From NCBI RefSeq assembly GCF_004798865.1, contig NW_025336598.1, positions 28,707,935 through 28,771,934 on the forward strand: 64,000 nucleotides of DNA, in the 5' to 3' direction. Source of the DNA: Varanus komodoensis. Taxonomy: Eukaryota; Chordata; Lepidosauria; Squamata; Varanidae. The position numbers and the translations under genes were made by a program. This document shows, piece by piece, positions 11,781 through 23,500 of this stretch; positions within the stretch are counted from its first letter, which is position 1, and every line of letters begins with the position of its first letter. Under the pieces are notes generated by a model that ran no database searches, was not told where the DNA came from, and worked only from the letters and a program-made list of their open reading frames with translations.

Positions 11781-11887
11781 GTGGCCCTCCAGAATATGTT
11801 CGACTGCAACTCCCATAATTCCTCGCCAACAGCTACGCAGGCTAGGGCTGATGGGAGTTGCAGTCCTCCCGAAATCTGGAGGGCCAC
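11781..11887. mobile_element. Palindromic MITE-like element, 'GTGGCCCTCCAGA' family, copy D
   Basis: The ends GTGGCCCTCCAGA (11781-11793) and TCTGGAGGGCCAC (11875-11887) are perfect 13-bp inverted repeats. Inside them, GACTGCAACTCCCAT and ATGGGAGTTGCAGTC are also inverted, so most of the 107 bp can fold. I recognise this family (ACTACAACTCCCATCATCCC-like) as common in reptile genomes. It lies between the PPIG island and the FASTKD1 promoter. Confidence 0.8.
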
Positions 11888-12562
11888 AACTTCCTCAGCC
11901 AGGCGTAGACAGCAAGCGTTGCTAAACCAAAGAGAATAGTTTACATGCACATTGTGCTCATGCATATCGGTGAGGTTACTATTAAAATTTATATTTTAAA
12001 AGCTCATTTACATTAGATATAAATGTACATAATGTTCAGGTTGGCATCCTGCCTGGCTACTGTTTGCTTCAGGACCGAAAAAAATAGAAGTCATGTTCTA
12101 AAATTACTAACAGTATATTAGTATACATGTATAATCAGACGTAACCTCTACTGTGCTCAGTGAGCTAAGTAGCTAATAACGAATTAGGCTGCAATGCTTC
12201 TCACCTAGAATAAGCGTCGTTATATTGAACTCACAATTGAGTTTCTTTTCCCCGCCGCCGCTCCCCATAGAGTGTAACCTTTACTGTACATTATATAAGT
12301 AAACAAATGGGTATGGGCCAGTGGAATTTAATTCTCTGAGACGTTGCAGGTATTATCAACAAAAATCAATGACCCCCAAATAAAATCCACATGTGGAAAA
12401 AAATTATCCCACTAGCAGTTCTGCAAAGTTAGATCTGTTTTACATCATTGAGAGAGTCATGCTTTTTTCCTCTGGAGAGGCAATGCCTGATCAATTGATT
12501 TAATTCTATGATGTAAATATGCTACCACTACGCAACGTCTTGGCAGGACACTTATTTAGGGG

Positions 12563-12672
12563 GCAATCCTGTGAAAGTCCAACTCCCAGCATGCTCCAGA
12601 CAGTTAAGCTAACAGAGACATACTCATAGTTGTAGGAGTTTTTTTCCTGTATAAACCTGCAGAGGATTCCAA
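12563..12672. mobile_element. MITE-like element, 'TTTAGACAGAAAAAAG' family, copy C (decayed)
   Basis: It begins GCAATCCTGTGAAAGTCC, carries AACTCCCAGCATGCTCCAGA, and ends TTTTTTTCCTGTATAAACC then TGCAGAGGATTCC. The order matches copies at 1964-2066 and 7932-8026, but the left arm has lost its A-rich part. It lies about 100 bp upstream of the FASTKD1 promoter motifs. Confidence 0.6.
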
Positions 12673-12766
12673 CTTAAAGAGCTACCTATTTTCACCCCAC
12701 TCGAGTGATAGCATAGAAAAATAGTATTGAAAGTATGCAAGTCAAAAAACGTCCAACAACTTAAAG

Positions 12767-12817
12767 ACTACAATTCCCAAGAAGCAACGAGACCGTAGTT
12801 AGAGCATCTTGGGAAAT
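12767..12817. promoter_or_regulatory. ZNF143-like motif inside a short palindrome
   Basis: ACTACAATTCCCAAGAAGC (12767-12785) resembles the ZNF143/STAF site (ACTACAATTCCCAGAATGC type). An inverted partner, GCATCTTGGGAAAT (12804-12817), pairs with its right half, so the block may be the core of a foldback element. It sits about 95 bp upstream of a CCGGAAGT ETS site, a spacing plausible for a core promoter. Confidence 0.5.
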
Positions 12818-12862
12818 GTCCCATTTTTTTCCCCCCAGCTAAATAGAACCCTTATATTGCAG

Positions 12863-13222
12863 GCGGAAATTGTGGCGCCGGAAGTAAAGAATTGTGAGCA
12901 TGCTGGTGTAGAAAGCAGTCGACTGTGAATGGGATCGTTAGGCGCGTGCTTCATTTTTGGCATTTCCAATTTTTTTGCATGCGGGGGGATTTGGGACTGG
13001 AACAAGAACTGAGTTGGCCATCTTTCACTATGTGGATTCAAAGAAGTCAGGCAACGTAATTGGTGAGTGGCACTTGCTTGGCAGTAGGTAGGGTGGTCGT
13101 GTGGTCACTCCTACCTGCACTCGATATGTTTCTCCTGAACGGGACAGTCGAATGCAGAAAGTTGCAGACTGTTTAACGTGAGTCCCGGAAGTTGCTGATC
13201 TTATGGCTGCAAGGGTGCCAGG
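12863..13222 (+). promoter_or_regulatory. Candidate FASTKD1 promoter and non-coding first exon
   Basis: Two ETS sites, CCGGAAGT at 12878-12885 and 13185-13192, lie in a locally CpG-bearing stretch. Two good donors follow: GTGAGT with GT at 13063 and GTAAGA with GT at 13223. Either could end a non-coding first exon that joins the acceptor at 14425-14426. ETS-driven promoters are common for genes of mitochondrial proteins, which fits FASTKD1. The transcription start and the donor actually used cannot be settled from sequence alone. Confidence 0.5.
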
Positions 13223-14125
13223 GTAAGACATACCGATATTAAGGATATGAACCCATCAATTCAATGCACACCCCAACAGAAGGGCTAGCTGCAGTGGCAG
13301 GTGGTGATAGGAAGTGCTTTACTGCTGTTGGTAGTGCAGGCTTCATGCTAGATGGGGATGAGACACGTTCTGCCTTTAGAAGAGGCTGAGCAGAATGCAC
13401 CCCCCCAAGAAGCTGCGCACAGGTTGCCAAATCATAATGCACAACTACTTGTACATGCTTGCTTGCACAAATGTAACTTCAGTTCATAATCTCGTTTTTT
13501 CTAGCACAGCTTCATTTATGCTAACAGAATGACAATTACATAATGTCCTGTATTAGCTTGTTCATTTAAGGAAATAAATCAACATTTTCCCTATGTGGAT
13601 TGCATGTATAAAATACAGGATTATAGTTACAGATAATCATGTAGATTTATTGGAGTAAGTATTATGTCCAGTATACCACCCCCCCCCACTACCAAGATAA
13701 AACTCTATTGTTAGGATAGATATTTAGATTTAATAAGTATTTATAAATAAATTCAAGTTTAGTAGACCTTGTTTGCCACATTGCTTTAGATATTATGCAA
13801 AAAAGATTGTTCTGATTTTCAAATTACAAATAATGTTTACATCTAGATTTGTCCCTCCAAAAATGGAAAGAATTCTTCAGTGTACACAGGGAATTGGAAC
13901 ACAGTGGAAGCTTCCTGCAGGAAGGAAAGAGGAGGAAGTTGGTCTGACTGCAGTTTATCTGGGCTCAGACAACCCAACAAGCTGTGTCTAATCAAAAATG
14001 GAACTAAATGCCTTTTTACAGCTGTGCATGAGGCAGAGGGGGTAAGAGAAGACTGTGCAAGCTCCTCTTGCTAAATGAAGCTGTTGTTCATTGGAAGAAA
14101 ATTGTTTACTGAAAAAGGGGGGTCA

Positions 14126-14303
14126 CCATAGGCCAGTAGTAGAGCATGTGTTTTTCATGTAGAAGGTCCCAGGTTTAATCCTTGGCTTCTCTATGCAGGG
14201 CTGAAAAACCCCTACCTGAAACCCTGGCAAACTTTCACCACCACTCAGTGTCTACAGTGTTGGCCTAGAAGAACCAGTCAGCATAAGGGAATTTCCTATG
14301 TTT
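14126..14303 (+). mobile_element. tRNA-derived SINE (GTAGAGCA head, CR1-like tail), copy 1
   Basis: The head GGCCAGTAGTAGAGCATG with AAGGTCCCAGGTTTAATCC resembles a tRNA A box and B box. The body contains CCTGAAACCCTGGCAAAC, and the tail reads GAACCAGTCAGCATAAGGG then AATTTCCTATG. The copies at 25812-25950 and 45769-45939 share this order. It lies in the FASTKD1 5' intron, just before the ATG exon. Confidence 0.8.
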
Positions 14304-14426
14304 TGTTTGGCCCATTGATGTGCTATAACTCACTGATCTAGAGATACGGACCAGTAAAAAATGTGTGGGTGAATAGTTTGTACGGACTTATTTGGGCTAA
14401 TTAATTTTAAATTAATGCTTTTACAG

Positions 14427-14597
14427 AAACTTCAAGTTCCTTTCTACTCCATGAAGTATCTTCAAAGAAAACAGGAAAAGCAAGAGTTTATACGTCTGTA
14501 TAAATACTGTACCTTTTTACTATCATGTGGTTTGCTGATGATCAGGCATGAAGGATGAAAACCTCATTCTGGACCAACATAAAAGGAGGACATTAGA
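14427..14597 (+). other. FASTKD1 5' UTR part of the ATG exon, with possible uORF
   Basis: An acceptor-like TTTTACAG ends at 14426, so this stretch is the likely leader part of the first coding exon. It contains an ATG at 14451 opening a 35-codon frame that stops at 14558, upstream of the real start. A second, weaker acceptor (GATGATCAG ending at 14545) would skip that frame. Which acceptor is used is unknown. Confidence 0.4.
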
Positions 14598-17500
14598 ATG
14601 ACAAGAATGCTTTGCTTAAGACGTTTTTACCCATTTGCACTGAGGTGTTGCCAGTGTCGAACTGTGAGCAGTGACCCCTTGCTGAGCCAACTAAGTAACT
14701 GCACACATGAAGATGAAGTGTTTGATCTTGTTGGAAAGAACAAAACTAAACTCTCTGAAAAGCATGTGGGAAGTGCAATTGATATACTTTGGCAGTTTCA
14801 AGAGAAAAAGCATAATTTCCCAAGGAATAGTGATTATGTAAAAAATCACTCACACTTTATTATGCTAAACAATTTAGCAGAAAACAAGATTTCCTATATG
14901 GATAATGAAGCATTGATACATATGCTGTACAATATACTCAGGTCAGCAGTGTGAAATAGAAATGTAATGAGATCAAGTTTCTTAATCTGTGACTTTAAAC
15001 CAGTAGAAGTTTGTTTATTTTTCAAAGTTGGGCATTCTGTTTACTGTAGAAGCATAGCTTGCTGGTGTTAGGATGTGCTAGTGGGCTACTGCCTGTAATT
15101 ATTTGTTAAAAAGGTATGATCTAGGAATGCATCTCAATACCTCTGTTCAGTTTCATAGAAATTGATGAGATTGCTATCAGTTATAGCAGATGTTTGTAAG
15201 ATGTGGTATTTGCTTTTGAAAAAGCAAAAGATGGAGAGAAACTGAGGATTTGGTCCAACCCTAACGTAAGTGGAAAGATGCTTAAACAATGGGACTTCCA
15301 CTTGCATGACAACTTCCTTATCCTCTTCTCCTGCTACAGCCCCCCATGTAACCCCAAGATCTACCCTAGAGTGTCCTGCAATAATTCTGCTGGTAGAATA
15401 ACAAAACTGGATGCAACCTGAACCTTCACAGGATATCAAGGCAAAGCAGTGATTACTGCTGCAGTTACCAACCCCAAACAAAACCCAACTGTTTCCCAAG
15501 CTTATAGAATGAGGTGGTCAATTTCAGGAGGTCCCAGGGCTATCTTGATTCCCTAGAACCTTTCCATATGCTGCCTCCCCTATGGCTTCTCAATTAAAAA
15601 AAAGTTATTTAAATGATATCCATGTAAATATCCGAACACTTAAGAATGGCCAGGCCGTATTAGCCTGCAGTAACTAACTTTGAGCCTTGGGCACCCCATA
15701 GCAATTACAAACACCACTTCTGAAGAAGACTTTTTGGGGGCAGGTTAATTCATGGGCTGCATGTTATCTACTCTGATGTAAAACAATGGAGAAGTAAACA
15801 TTAGTACAGGAAGGAGAGATGAGAGTATCAGCAGTTGAATTTGAGCAATTGGAGTTACAAGCACCATGGTAACAGATGGTTTGAAGATTTAAGGAATTAG
15901 GTCCAAAGCCCTTGAAACAAAAGTGGATTTTGGAGGAGAGTGGAACCATGTACATTTCCAGGCATTGATCCATGAACAGTTGCAAATTAGATTCCAAAAC
16001 TCCTAGGTGCTAGGGTTAGGTATATTGTATCAAATACACACTAGCACCCTGCTATTTGTAGTACATTTTTGATTCTATAGTTTCTGTCCATTTCTGTTCA
16101 GTGGGTTACAATAACTATACAGAGCTGTTTGACCTGTCTTTTGATCTTTCTGAAGTCTCGGCGTTGAAGCCCATGATTCACTAGTAAGAGAGCTGGTTGT
16201 GGAAGGCTGGAGAAGATTAGATGGGCAAGTACCCTTGTTCTTTTGCATATACACTGGAGGTTTATTTGTACATGTTTATAAAAGTTATCACAAGATTCGT
16301 ACTGGCAACCTTTAATATTGTAAATGAATTGTAAATTGGTTTCTCACTCTTGTCCATGCCCTGTTCAGTTAGGCATCTGCAACCTAGGCATCTGTGGGTC
16401 AAGATAAATTTACATCGAGGACTGTTGTACTAATGGGGAGACCCTCAAATTGAAGAATGTACCAGTCCACTTGTTGGCTCAGGGTAGATAGTAAATTGCA
16501 AGTTTAGGCTGCACTTGTATATTTACTGGAACCTAGAAAAAAGCCACATGATATATAATTTGCAGGTTGTTCTCCAGGGTTTTATAGATCATTCCTGCAA
16601 AGAAGTTGATATGTCATAGTAGATTAGTAATAGGTGTTCATAAACTAGATACATTCTTTGAACTCAATTTACATTTATTTTGTGTGTAAATGAGGAATTA
16701 TCTGGGTAGTGTTCACTGACTGATTACTTTTTCTTTTAGAGAATTGGATTTTTTGTTTCTGGGGGTGGGGCCTAAACAAAGCAAAGATATCTAATTGAGA
16801 AAAATTGGTAGCTTGGCTTTATTGCAAGCTCTGTGAAGATTTCCTTTTTTTAAGTAAATAACCTCTGTTCCAATATGGCTTTCCCTGTGAGAGTTAAAAT
16901 CCCCAAGATCCTCAGACTCATGTAGGGCATGGCAGTATTGAGTAAAGCTCAGTACTCTAGTGAATGGCAAGCACCCTTTGAGAAACCTCTTTGTTGTATC
17001 TGGTGGGTTTGGTTCTGGCTCAAGTGGGAGATGTTCCAGACCAGCATTAGATGTGTCAGAGATCTCTCTGCTAAGTTCCAGCTGTGTATGCAAGCCTGGT
17101 GTGAAAAGAAGGGAAGGCAGAAGGGAAGTAAGAAGTGTATAGTGCAAGTTAAAGTAATACAAGTATCTGTCTGACATAAACCAAAAATAATGGCTTGGAT
17201 CCAGAGAACCATCTATCTAAATATATCTATCATTATTTATGTGCTGCATTTAAGAGTAGAATGATGCACTTAGGATGGCAGCTGAACTGACATATTCAAG
17301 TTAAAGGGTAGCCAATTATCAGTGCAGCAATTCCCATAAGATAATGGGTGGTTGGAAGTGGTTATCTGACTGCCAAGTAAATATAATTTACACCCTCTGG
17401 TTATCAAGTGATAGGTCCGAGATTTGTAATGGATAACAAGGAAACAGGGTGCTCCTCCTTAGGAATATCTCTTGCATATGACATGTGTGGATAGATGCTT

Positions 17501-20500
17501 ATAATAGTCATTCTTTGTATATACAAATTTTACAGTTTTGGTATGGTAATGGATTTTCTTTGATATACTCACAGACTGAGCCTAGCTGCGCTATCTAAAT
17601 TTGCACTGTGCCTACATAAGCAAAAACTAGTCAAAAGTCCTCTTATGGGTCAAATCGCTGAAATTGTGAATAAGAACTTGGATTCTATGCAGGATACAAG
17701 GTAATTTTAACAAATGTCTCAGATGCAGAATTGTGAGTACTTCCCTTTAATGTAAGCAAGCTTTTATAAAACTACTTTACATATACCTGGTTAGGTCTAT
17801 TTTATTGTATAGTTAAGTTAGCTGCACAGCATTGTAAACCAAAGGAACAGCTGTACCTCTCAGGATCTTTCTTTCATTGATGAATTCATTGGGAAGACAG
17901 TTTTTGCTCTCCGATTTTATCGATGGATTCAAATCCTCTTAGCCAGCTGCATATTTAAATCAGTCTATTTTTTCCTGTTACTGGCAAGTAGTTGGTGCTT
18001 TTATACAGTAACTAGTTAATATACCTGGCTTCAAACACTTGCAGTAGCTCTTAGCTGGATACAATGAAGCCTTCAAGCAGTGTTACCCTTACTTAGTTGT
18101 TAGAGTAGAGCACATTATGCCTGCTTTACCCGAGTGAAGTAATGCTTGCTGGCACCACTAGGCATTTATTTATTTTTCGATTTATATCCTGCCTTTTTCC
18201 TACAAAGGGCTCAAAGCAGCTTACATCATTCTCCTCCTCCATCTTCTCCCCACAACAGCAACCCCGTGAGGTAGGCTGGGCTGAGAGTCTGTGACTGGCC
18301 CAAAGTCACCCAGTTGGCTCCTTGGCCGAGCGGGGACTAGAACCCAGGTCGCCTGAGTCCTAGTCCCACACTCTAACCACTACACCATGCTGGCGCTCTC
18401 ACCATGCCAGCCTCTGCCATGATGTACCTCTATAATCTCCTGCCTTATGTGGCAGCTGTGCAACTGTTCCTTGAACTGTGCACCCCAGCTTCAGTCTGCA
18501 TCAGCAGCAAAGGTGGTTAGAGATGTCTGACCCTTAGTAAGTAATGATGGTATTCCAAACATCAAACACATGGACAAATTAATTAAAATGAATTTATGAA
18601 CTTAACCAAATGACCTTGCAGTGTACATTCTAAGGTTATCTTAATAAGCATGCCAAGTTTCAGATGTCTAGGTTTGGTGGGCTGGACATTTTGGTGCTGA
18701 AAGACAGACAGTCTCTTTTATAGCTCAGGAAGGACAGCTCTTGACGTTTGGCTTAATTTGGCCTGCAAAGGCTTGGGCTTTCCCAGTGGGCCCTGCCCTT
18801 GACCTGGAGGTTATGGAGTGGGGGGGCTTTGTGAGGAGGCAGAGAAGAATCCCCTTATCCCATGTTGGTAATTGGCAATAGCAAGGAGATGTACCTGTGC
18901 ACTGCTCTTCCCTGAATGGAGAATGCAGAAATGCAGGGGAATCCATTTGTTACCTCAGGTCACAGATCTGAGATGAAATGGCATGGGGAAATGGCAGCTT
19001 TGCTGTGTACAAGTCTTATCTGATGGAAGAGGACCCCTGCACAGTGAAGCCTGTTCTGCCAGGGAGCTAGGGGGTCACCCTTTCCACATGTCTGCTGGGA
19101 GCCAGGTGCTTTGTTGCCCTACATCCTCTGTCTAACCGGAAATGGCATGGCAGCAAAGTAGCTTTGCCATGCACACAGAGAGACACGCCAGAAGAATGCT
19201 GCATTGACATGAAAGGACAATGGCTATGCCCCTTGACATCAGGGGAATGGAGCTACCTCTTTGGTGTAATTCAGCCTGCAGAGAGTGTGGTGGGGTCATA
19301 CAGTCTTCCAGCCTTTCCCAGTTACCTGCCTCTGACACAGGAAGTGAGCCACTTTCAAATAGCAATTGGGAAAACATTTTTAAGCGCAAGTTCTTGTGTC
19401 CATGTGGAGTCACTGTAGCTATTGATCACCATTTTAAAAGGATTTATTTTAAACTGGAACAGGCTGAGAAAAAAGTGAAAAACCATTGCCTGCCCCTGGG
19501 TTTGCCACACTTTTCACCTGACCTTGGAACTGCATTTAGCTTTAAATGTCTTCTGGATGTTATTTCTGGAATCTCAAGTTCTTACCCTAGACATAGCTAC
19601 TTTGCTGAAGGTCCCACTGAGATCTCTATTCTCACTCCATGTTGCAGTTTGTTCCTGGATTTGTGATAGTTGCTTGCCAGAGACTGAGATCAGGACTGGG
19701 GATGTAATGTAGATGAGTCTCCTGTTAAGTAAACTTAAGGAAGTGTAGTTAAAAGTAACCCCCTCTGTGCTCAATGGCTTAACTTCAAGTAACTGGTATA
19801 GGACCCAACCCTTAGCCTCTCAGATATGAAGTAAATATGTCAGTTGTTTTGCTTGCAATCACCGCTGTTTGGATGATCTAAACAAAACAGATGGATTTTA
19901 ATTATTTTTAAAAGAACATTTTTGCTTAATGTGTTCATTTTGTCTGCCTGTTGTAACATATGTGTAATAGAGTCCACCCTCTCAGTTACTCTTTTCTCCC
20001 ATTCCTTTAGATTTCAAATAGATCATAAATATGTACTTGATCATATCCTGCCAAATAGTTCACCCACACACCCAACATGTTCTTTTAATATATTTTTAAT
20101 GTGGCCTTCTTAAATAATGTTTCTTGACTTGGTGATTAAATGTAATATCTTTTGAACGTTTTTAGAGTATTACCAGTTTTGATGAGCAGCATATCTAGTG
20201 TTATCTCGAAGAATCTCCAAAATCGGTTAATGCAGAAGGCAGAGGGTGCTTTGGAAAATATCGAACTTGTCTCCTCAGATCATGCCATGCATTTTGTACA
20301 GTTTCTCCGAAATATCAAACTACAACATCACCCATTGTTGGATAAATGTAACAGAGTTTTTCTGCGGGATGCAAAGCAACTGGATGTTGAGGAATTGAGC
20401 ACCATTCTTCAGCTATACCACTCCTTACGTTTCAACAATAGTGCATTCAGATTAGTTGCTAAACAGAGACTGATGGCAATTATGGATGAATGCAATAATC

Positions 20501-23500
20501 CTTTGAGCTTTACTCAACTGTTTGCTGCTCTTGCACCCATGGCAGGACCAGCAGTCAGAGAACAGTAAGTTTTCCTGTTGGTTTAATTGGCATACCTGTA
20601 TGCGTATTTCCTTAAAAGTACTGAATATCTCAGAAGGTTCTGTGAAAACTGCTGCTGTTGAAGGGTTATAGGTACAGGCTGCAGTCCAGCAAAGGGGAAC
20701 TTCAAGTGCAACTGAGTTGTCCTTGGCATCAGCAATAAGTGATAAAATACCTTCCTAGGTACCTACTTTCTTGCATGATCTTACCCCATCTCAAGAAAAG
20801 TAGATTGCACACATGAAGTAGAATTCCTCCCCTTTTGCCATGTTTCTGTCTCTCTCAGATCATGCGGGACCAATAGAGATGTGGTATATGGGAAAGCATA
20901 CTCTTGGAGAAGCACAGTAAAGGCTTTGTTAAGATCCAAAGGCACTGTTTGCTTCCTTGAAAACTGCTTCAAAAGCCTGAAGGTTCTTAAAGATCTACGC
21001 TGAGATCAAGAGAGACCCTGGTGCACACCTTGAAGGGTTGGCGTGCACCAGCATGGTTCTGTGGATCACATAATAGCATAGAACCCAAATCCATTGCTGC
21101 AGTTCCTGTTTTTCTTTATAAATGGGACAGCATTTTATTCAGAAGTGCATATTTGGTTATTACATCACTCTGCAGATACTGTGCTGATTCATATATCAGA
21201 ATAAGCCACTGCATTTTAATTCACTTGGGGGGCTCCAAATGTGTACCAGCCACCATTTTGAATGCCCAAAACATGTGGGAATGTGCCACAGCTTGTTGTG
21301 TTGTGTGAACGTGGGTATCAAGGCTTATCTAAAGGTTGTTTAACCCTCAGCACATGATGCCTGGCTTCACATGATGCAACAAATCATTCAGCACCCCAAT
21401 TGTGGCTTGTACATTTAAAATGGCTCCTGGCATGCATTTCAGCAACCAGCAATGCAAGTAAGCCACAGTGGTTTGCCATGACACATGAAACAGGTAATTG
21501 ATACAAATATCTGATTTGGAACGTTGTTGCCAAAAAAGCGTTTCTTCCAAAAGTATTTCTATATAGTTGATCTTGCCATCTTCTGAGCTTCTTATTACAC
21601 AAGAATTGTTAAAGCCTTGTGCTGCCCTAGAAATGCAAAGTGAAGGCCACTGTTCCCTATACAAAAGCAGGAGCTATGTTTCCTAGTTTCTACCTTTTTA
21701 ATCCAACAATCTGGAATGTGCTTTTCTTATCTGGCATGACAGTCTTGTAATGGTGAGAACACCTGATTAAATCTGGAGCTTAACAGATTTGTTTTTGGCT
21801 GAATGGTTATCAATAGAGAGCCAGTGTGGTGAGTAAAGTCTGTTATCTGGGGACCCAGGAGATGCAGGTTCTAGTTCCCACTTGGCCATGAAGCTCACTG
21901 GACCCAACTTATCTCACAGGATTGTTGTGAGGATACAGTGGACCTTCGTAAGCCACCTTGAGTTCATCACAAGAGGAAAAAAGGTGGGATATAAATGCAG
22001 CATGACAATGGTAGAGGAACCACATGGTTCTCCTTACCCTGTAAATAGTTCAAGTTATTTTTAAAAACATTAAACACGTTTCTTTATAGAATTTCTCATT
22101 TTTCTAGCATGCTTCACTTTGTTATGAAATAAGAACAATATAAACATTGTCCTTTCCTTTTGGAACTGTTGGAAATATGGGCTATCTACATCTGTACCTT
22201 TTCTTTCTTTTTAGGCTAATTGAAACAGCTCTACTAATTGCAGATGAATTTGATCATCTCCAAACATTAGCAGTGGTGGAAGCTTTGAAAGAAATGAAGT
22301 ACAGAAATTCGCAGCTGATTAAAAAGTAAACCTTCAGTACAAAATAGCAACACTGTTTTCATTTTAAGTAACTACTCTTTTCTGACTAGTCAGAATGGAA
22401 CAAGTGGAAATTCTATCACTACTTAATCTAAACATGTTTGAGATAGAGGACTAGATAACCATGTACTCCATGGTTTACCATTTATTTCCTGTAACACTAC
22501 AGTCCTAAACACACTTATTGGAAGCAAGGCCCATTGATTTTTGAAGATCTTGCATCCAGGTAAGTGTGCCTGGGATCATGGTGTAACTTCTTGCTGGGCA
22601 GGTTCATTGTGACTTTTCAGCTGCAAATTGCCTCCTGCATTTATGTAATGCTGAGCCACCCCCACAACAAGCTACACACTGTGAGCGGTTCATGGTTGTT
22701 GTAGCTGTGGGTTGTGCTTCCTTCCTTTTGCTTCATTCTTCCAGCCAGCTCTGGCCCATTTCTGGAGTTTGCGGCAGAATCTAGTTTTTTAAACTGTTGG
22801 AATATGTTTGCACATTTTTAGACTGGGAAGTAAATGGAAGGGAAATGTACACAAATGCAATAGCTGAAAAGGATTTGTGCACTAGTAGTGAAAACAAAAT
22901 TGATCCAGGTGCACAAATCCTCCCCCCACCCCCATTTACTTCCTAAACAATAAGTTTGTATATATTTTCCAGTCCAAGAATATGTAATAATGTTCCTGGC
23001 AATATTTTTCCTACAGACCCCTTAGCGATCAACAGTAATTCCTCCAGCCCCACTCATAGGGCACCGTTCACCAAGTCCCTTTTAGTCTCTCTCTGAGAAT
23101 TTTTAAAATTTGCTTCTGGGTGCAGGTGTGCCAGGCCTTTTCAGCTTTCCTTGTGTGTAATGCAGGAGTTATTTTTGAGAAAGCATCCTGGTTTTAAGGC
23201 GTTCAGGCTGGAGTGGCAGATGCCATATTGCAAGAAATTTAAAATCCATCCAGTAATTTTTTGTGTGTACTTTCTTCTTGGGGCTAGCATCTAGGATACT
23301 TTCTAAAGGTAATCTTTATTGTGATTTGCCACGATAACAAAATTTAACATCAACTGTTTTTCGTTTCAGGATTACTGATGTCCTTCATAAACACTTGGAT
23401 ATGTACAGATCAACTGAGTTGGCCAGATTGTTGCGGTCTATAGTATTCCTACAAGTCCACGATCCTGACTTTTACTCCAAATTACAAAAATGGCTAATTC

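Noticed and set aside
16156-16230. GT at 16229-16230 as the FASTKD1 donor instead of the GC
   Set aside because: It would shift the frame of the following exon and destroy the gap-free alignment with the human protein; the GC six bases long GCAAGT motif fits both frame and consensus.
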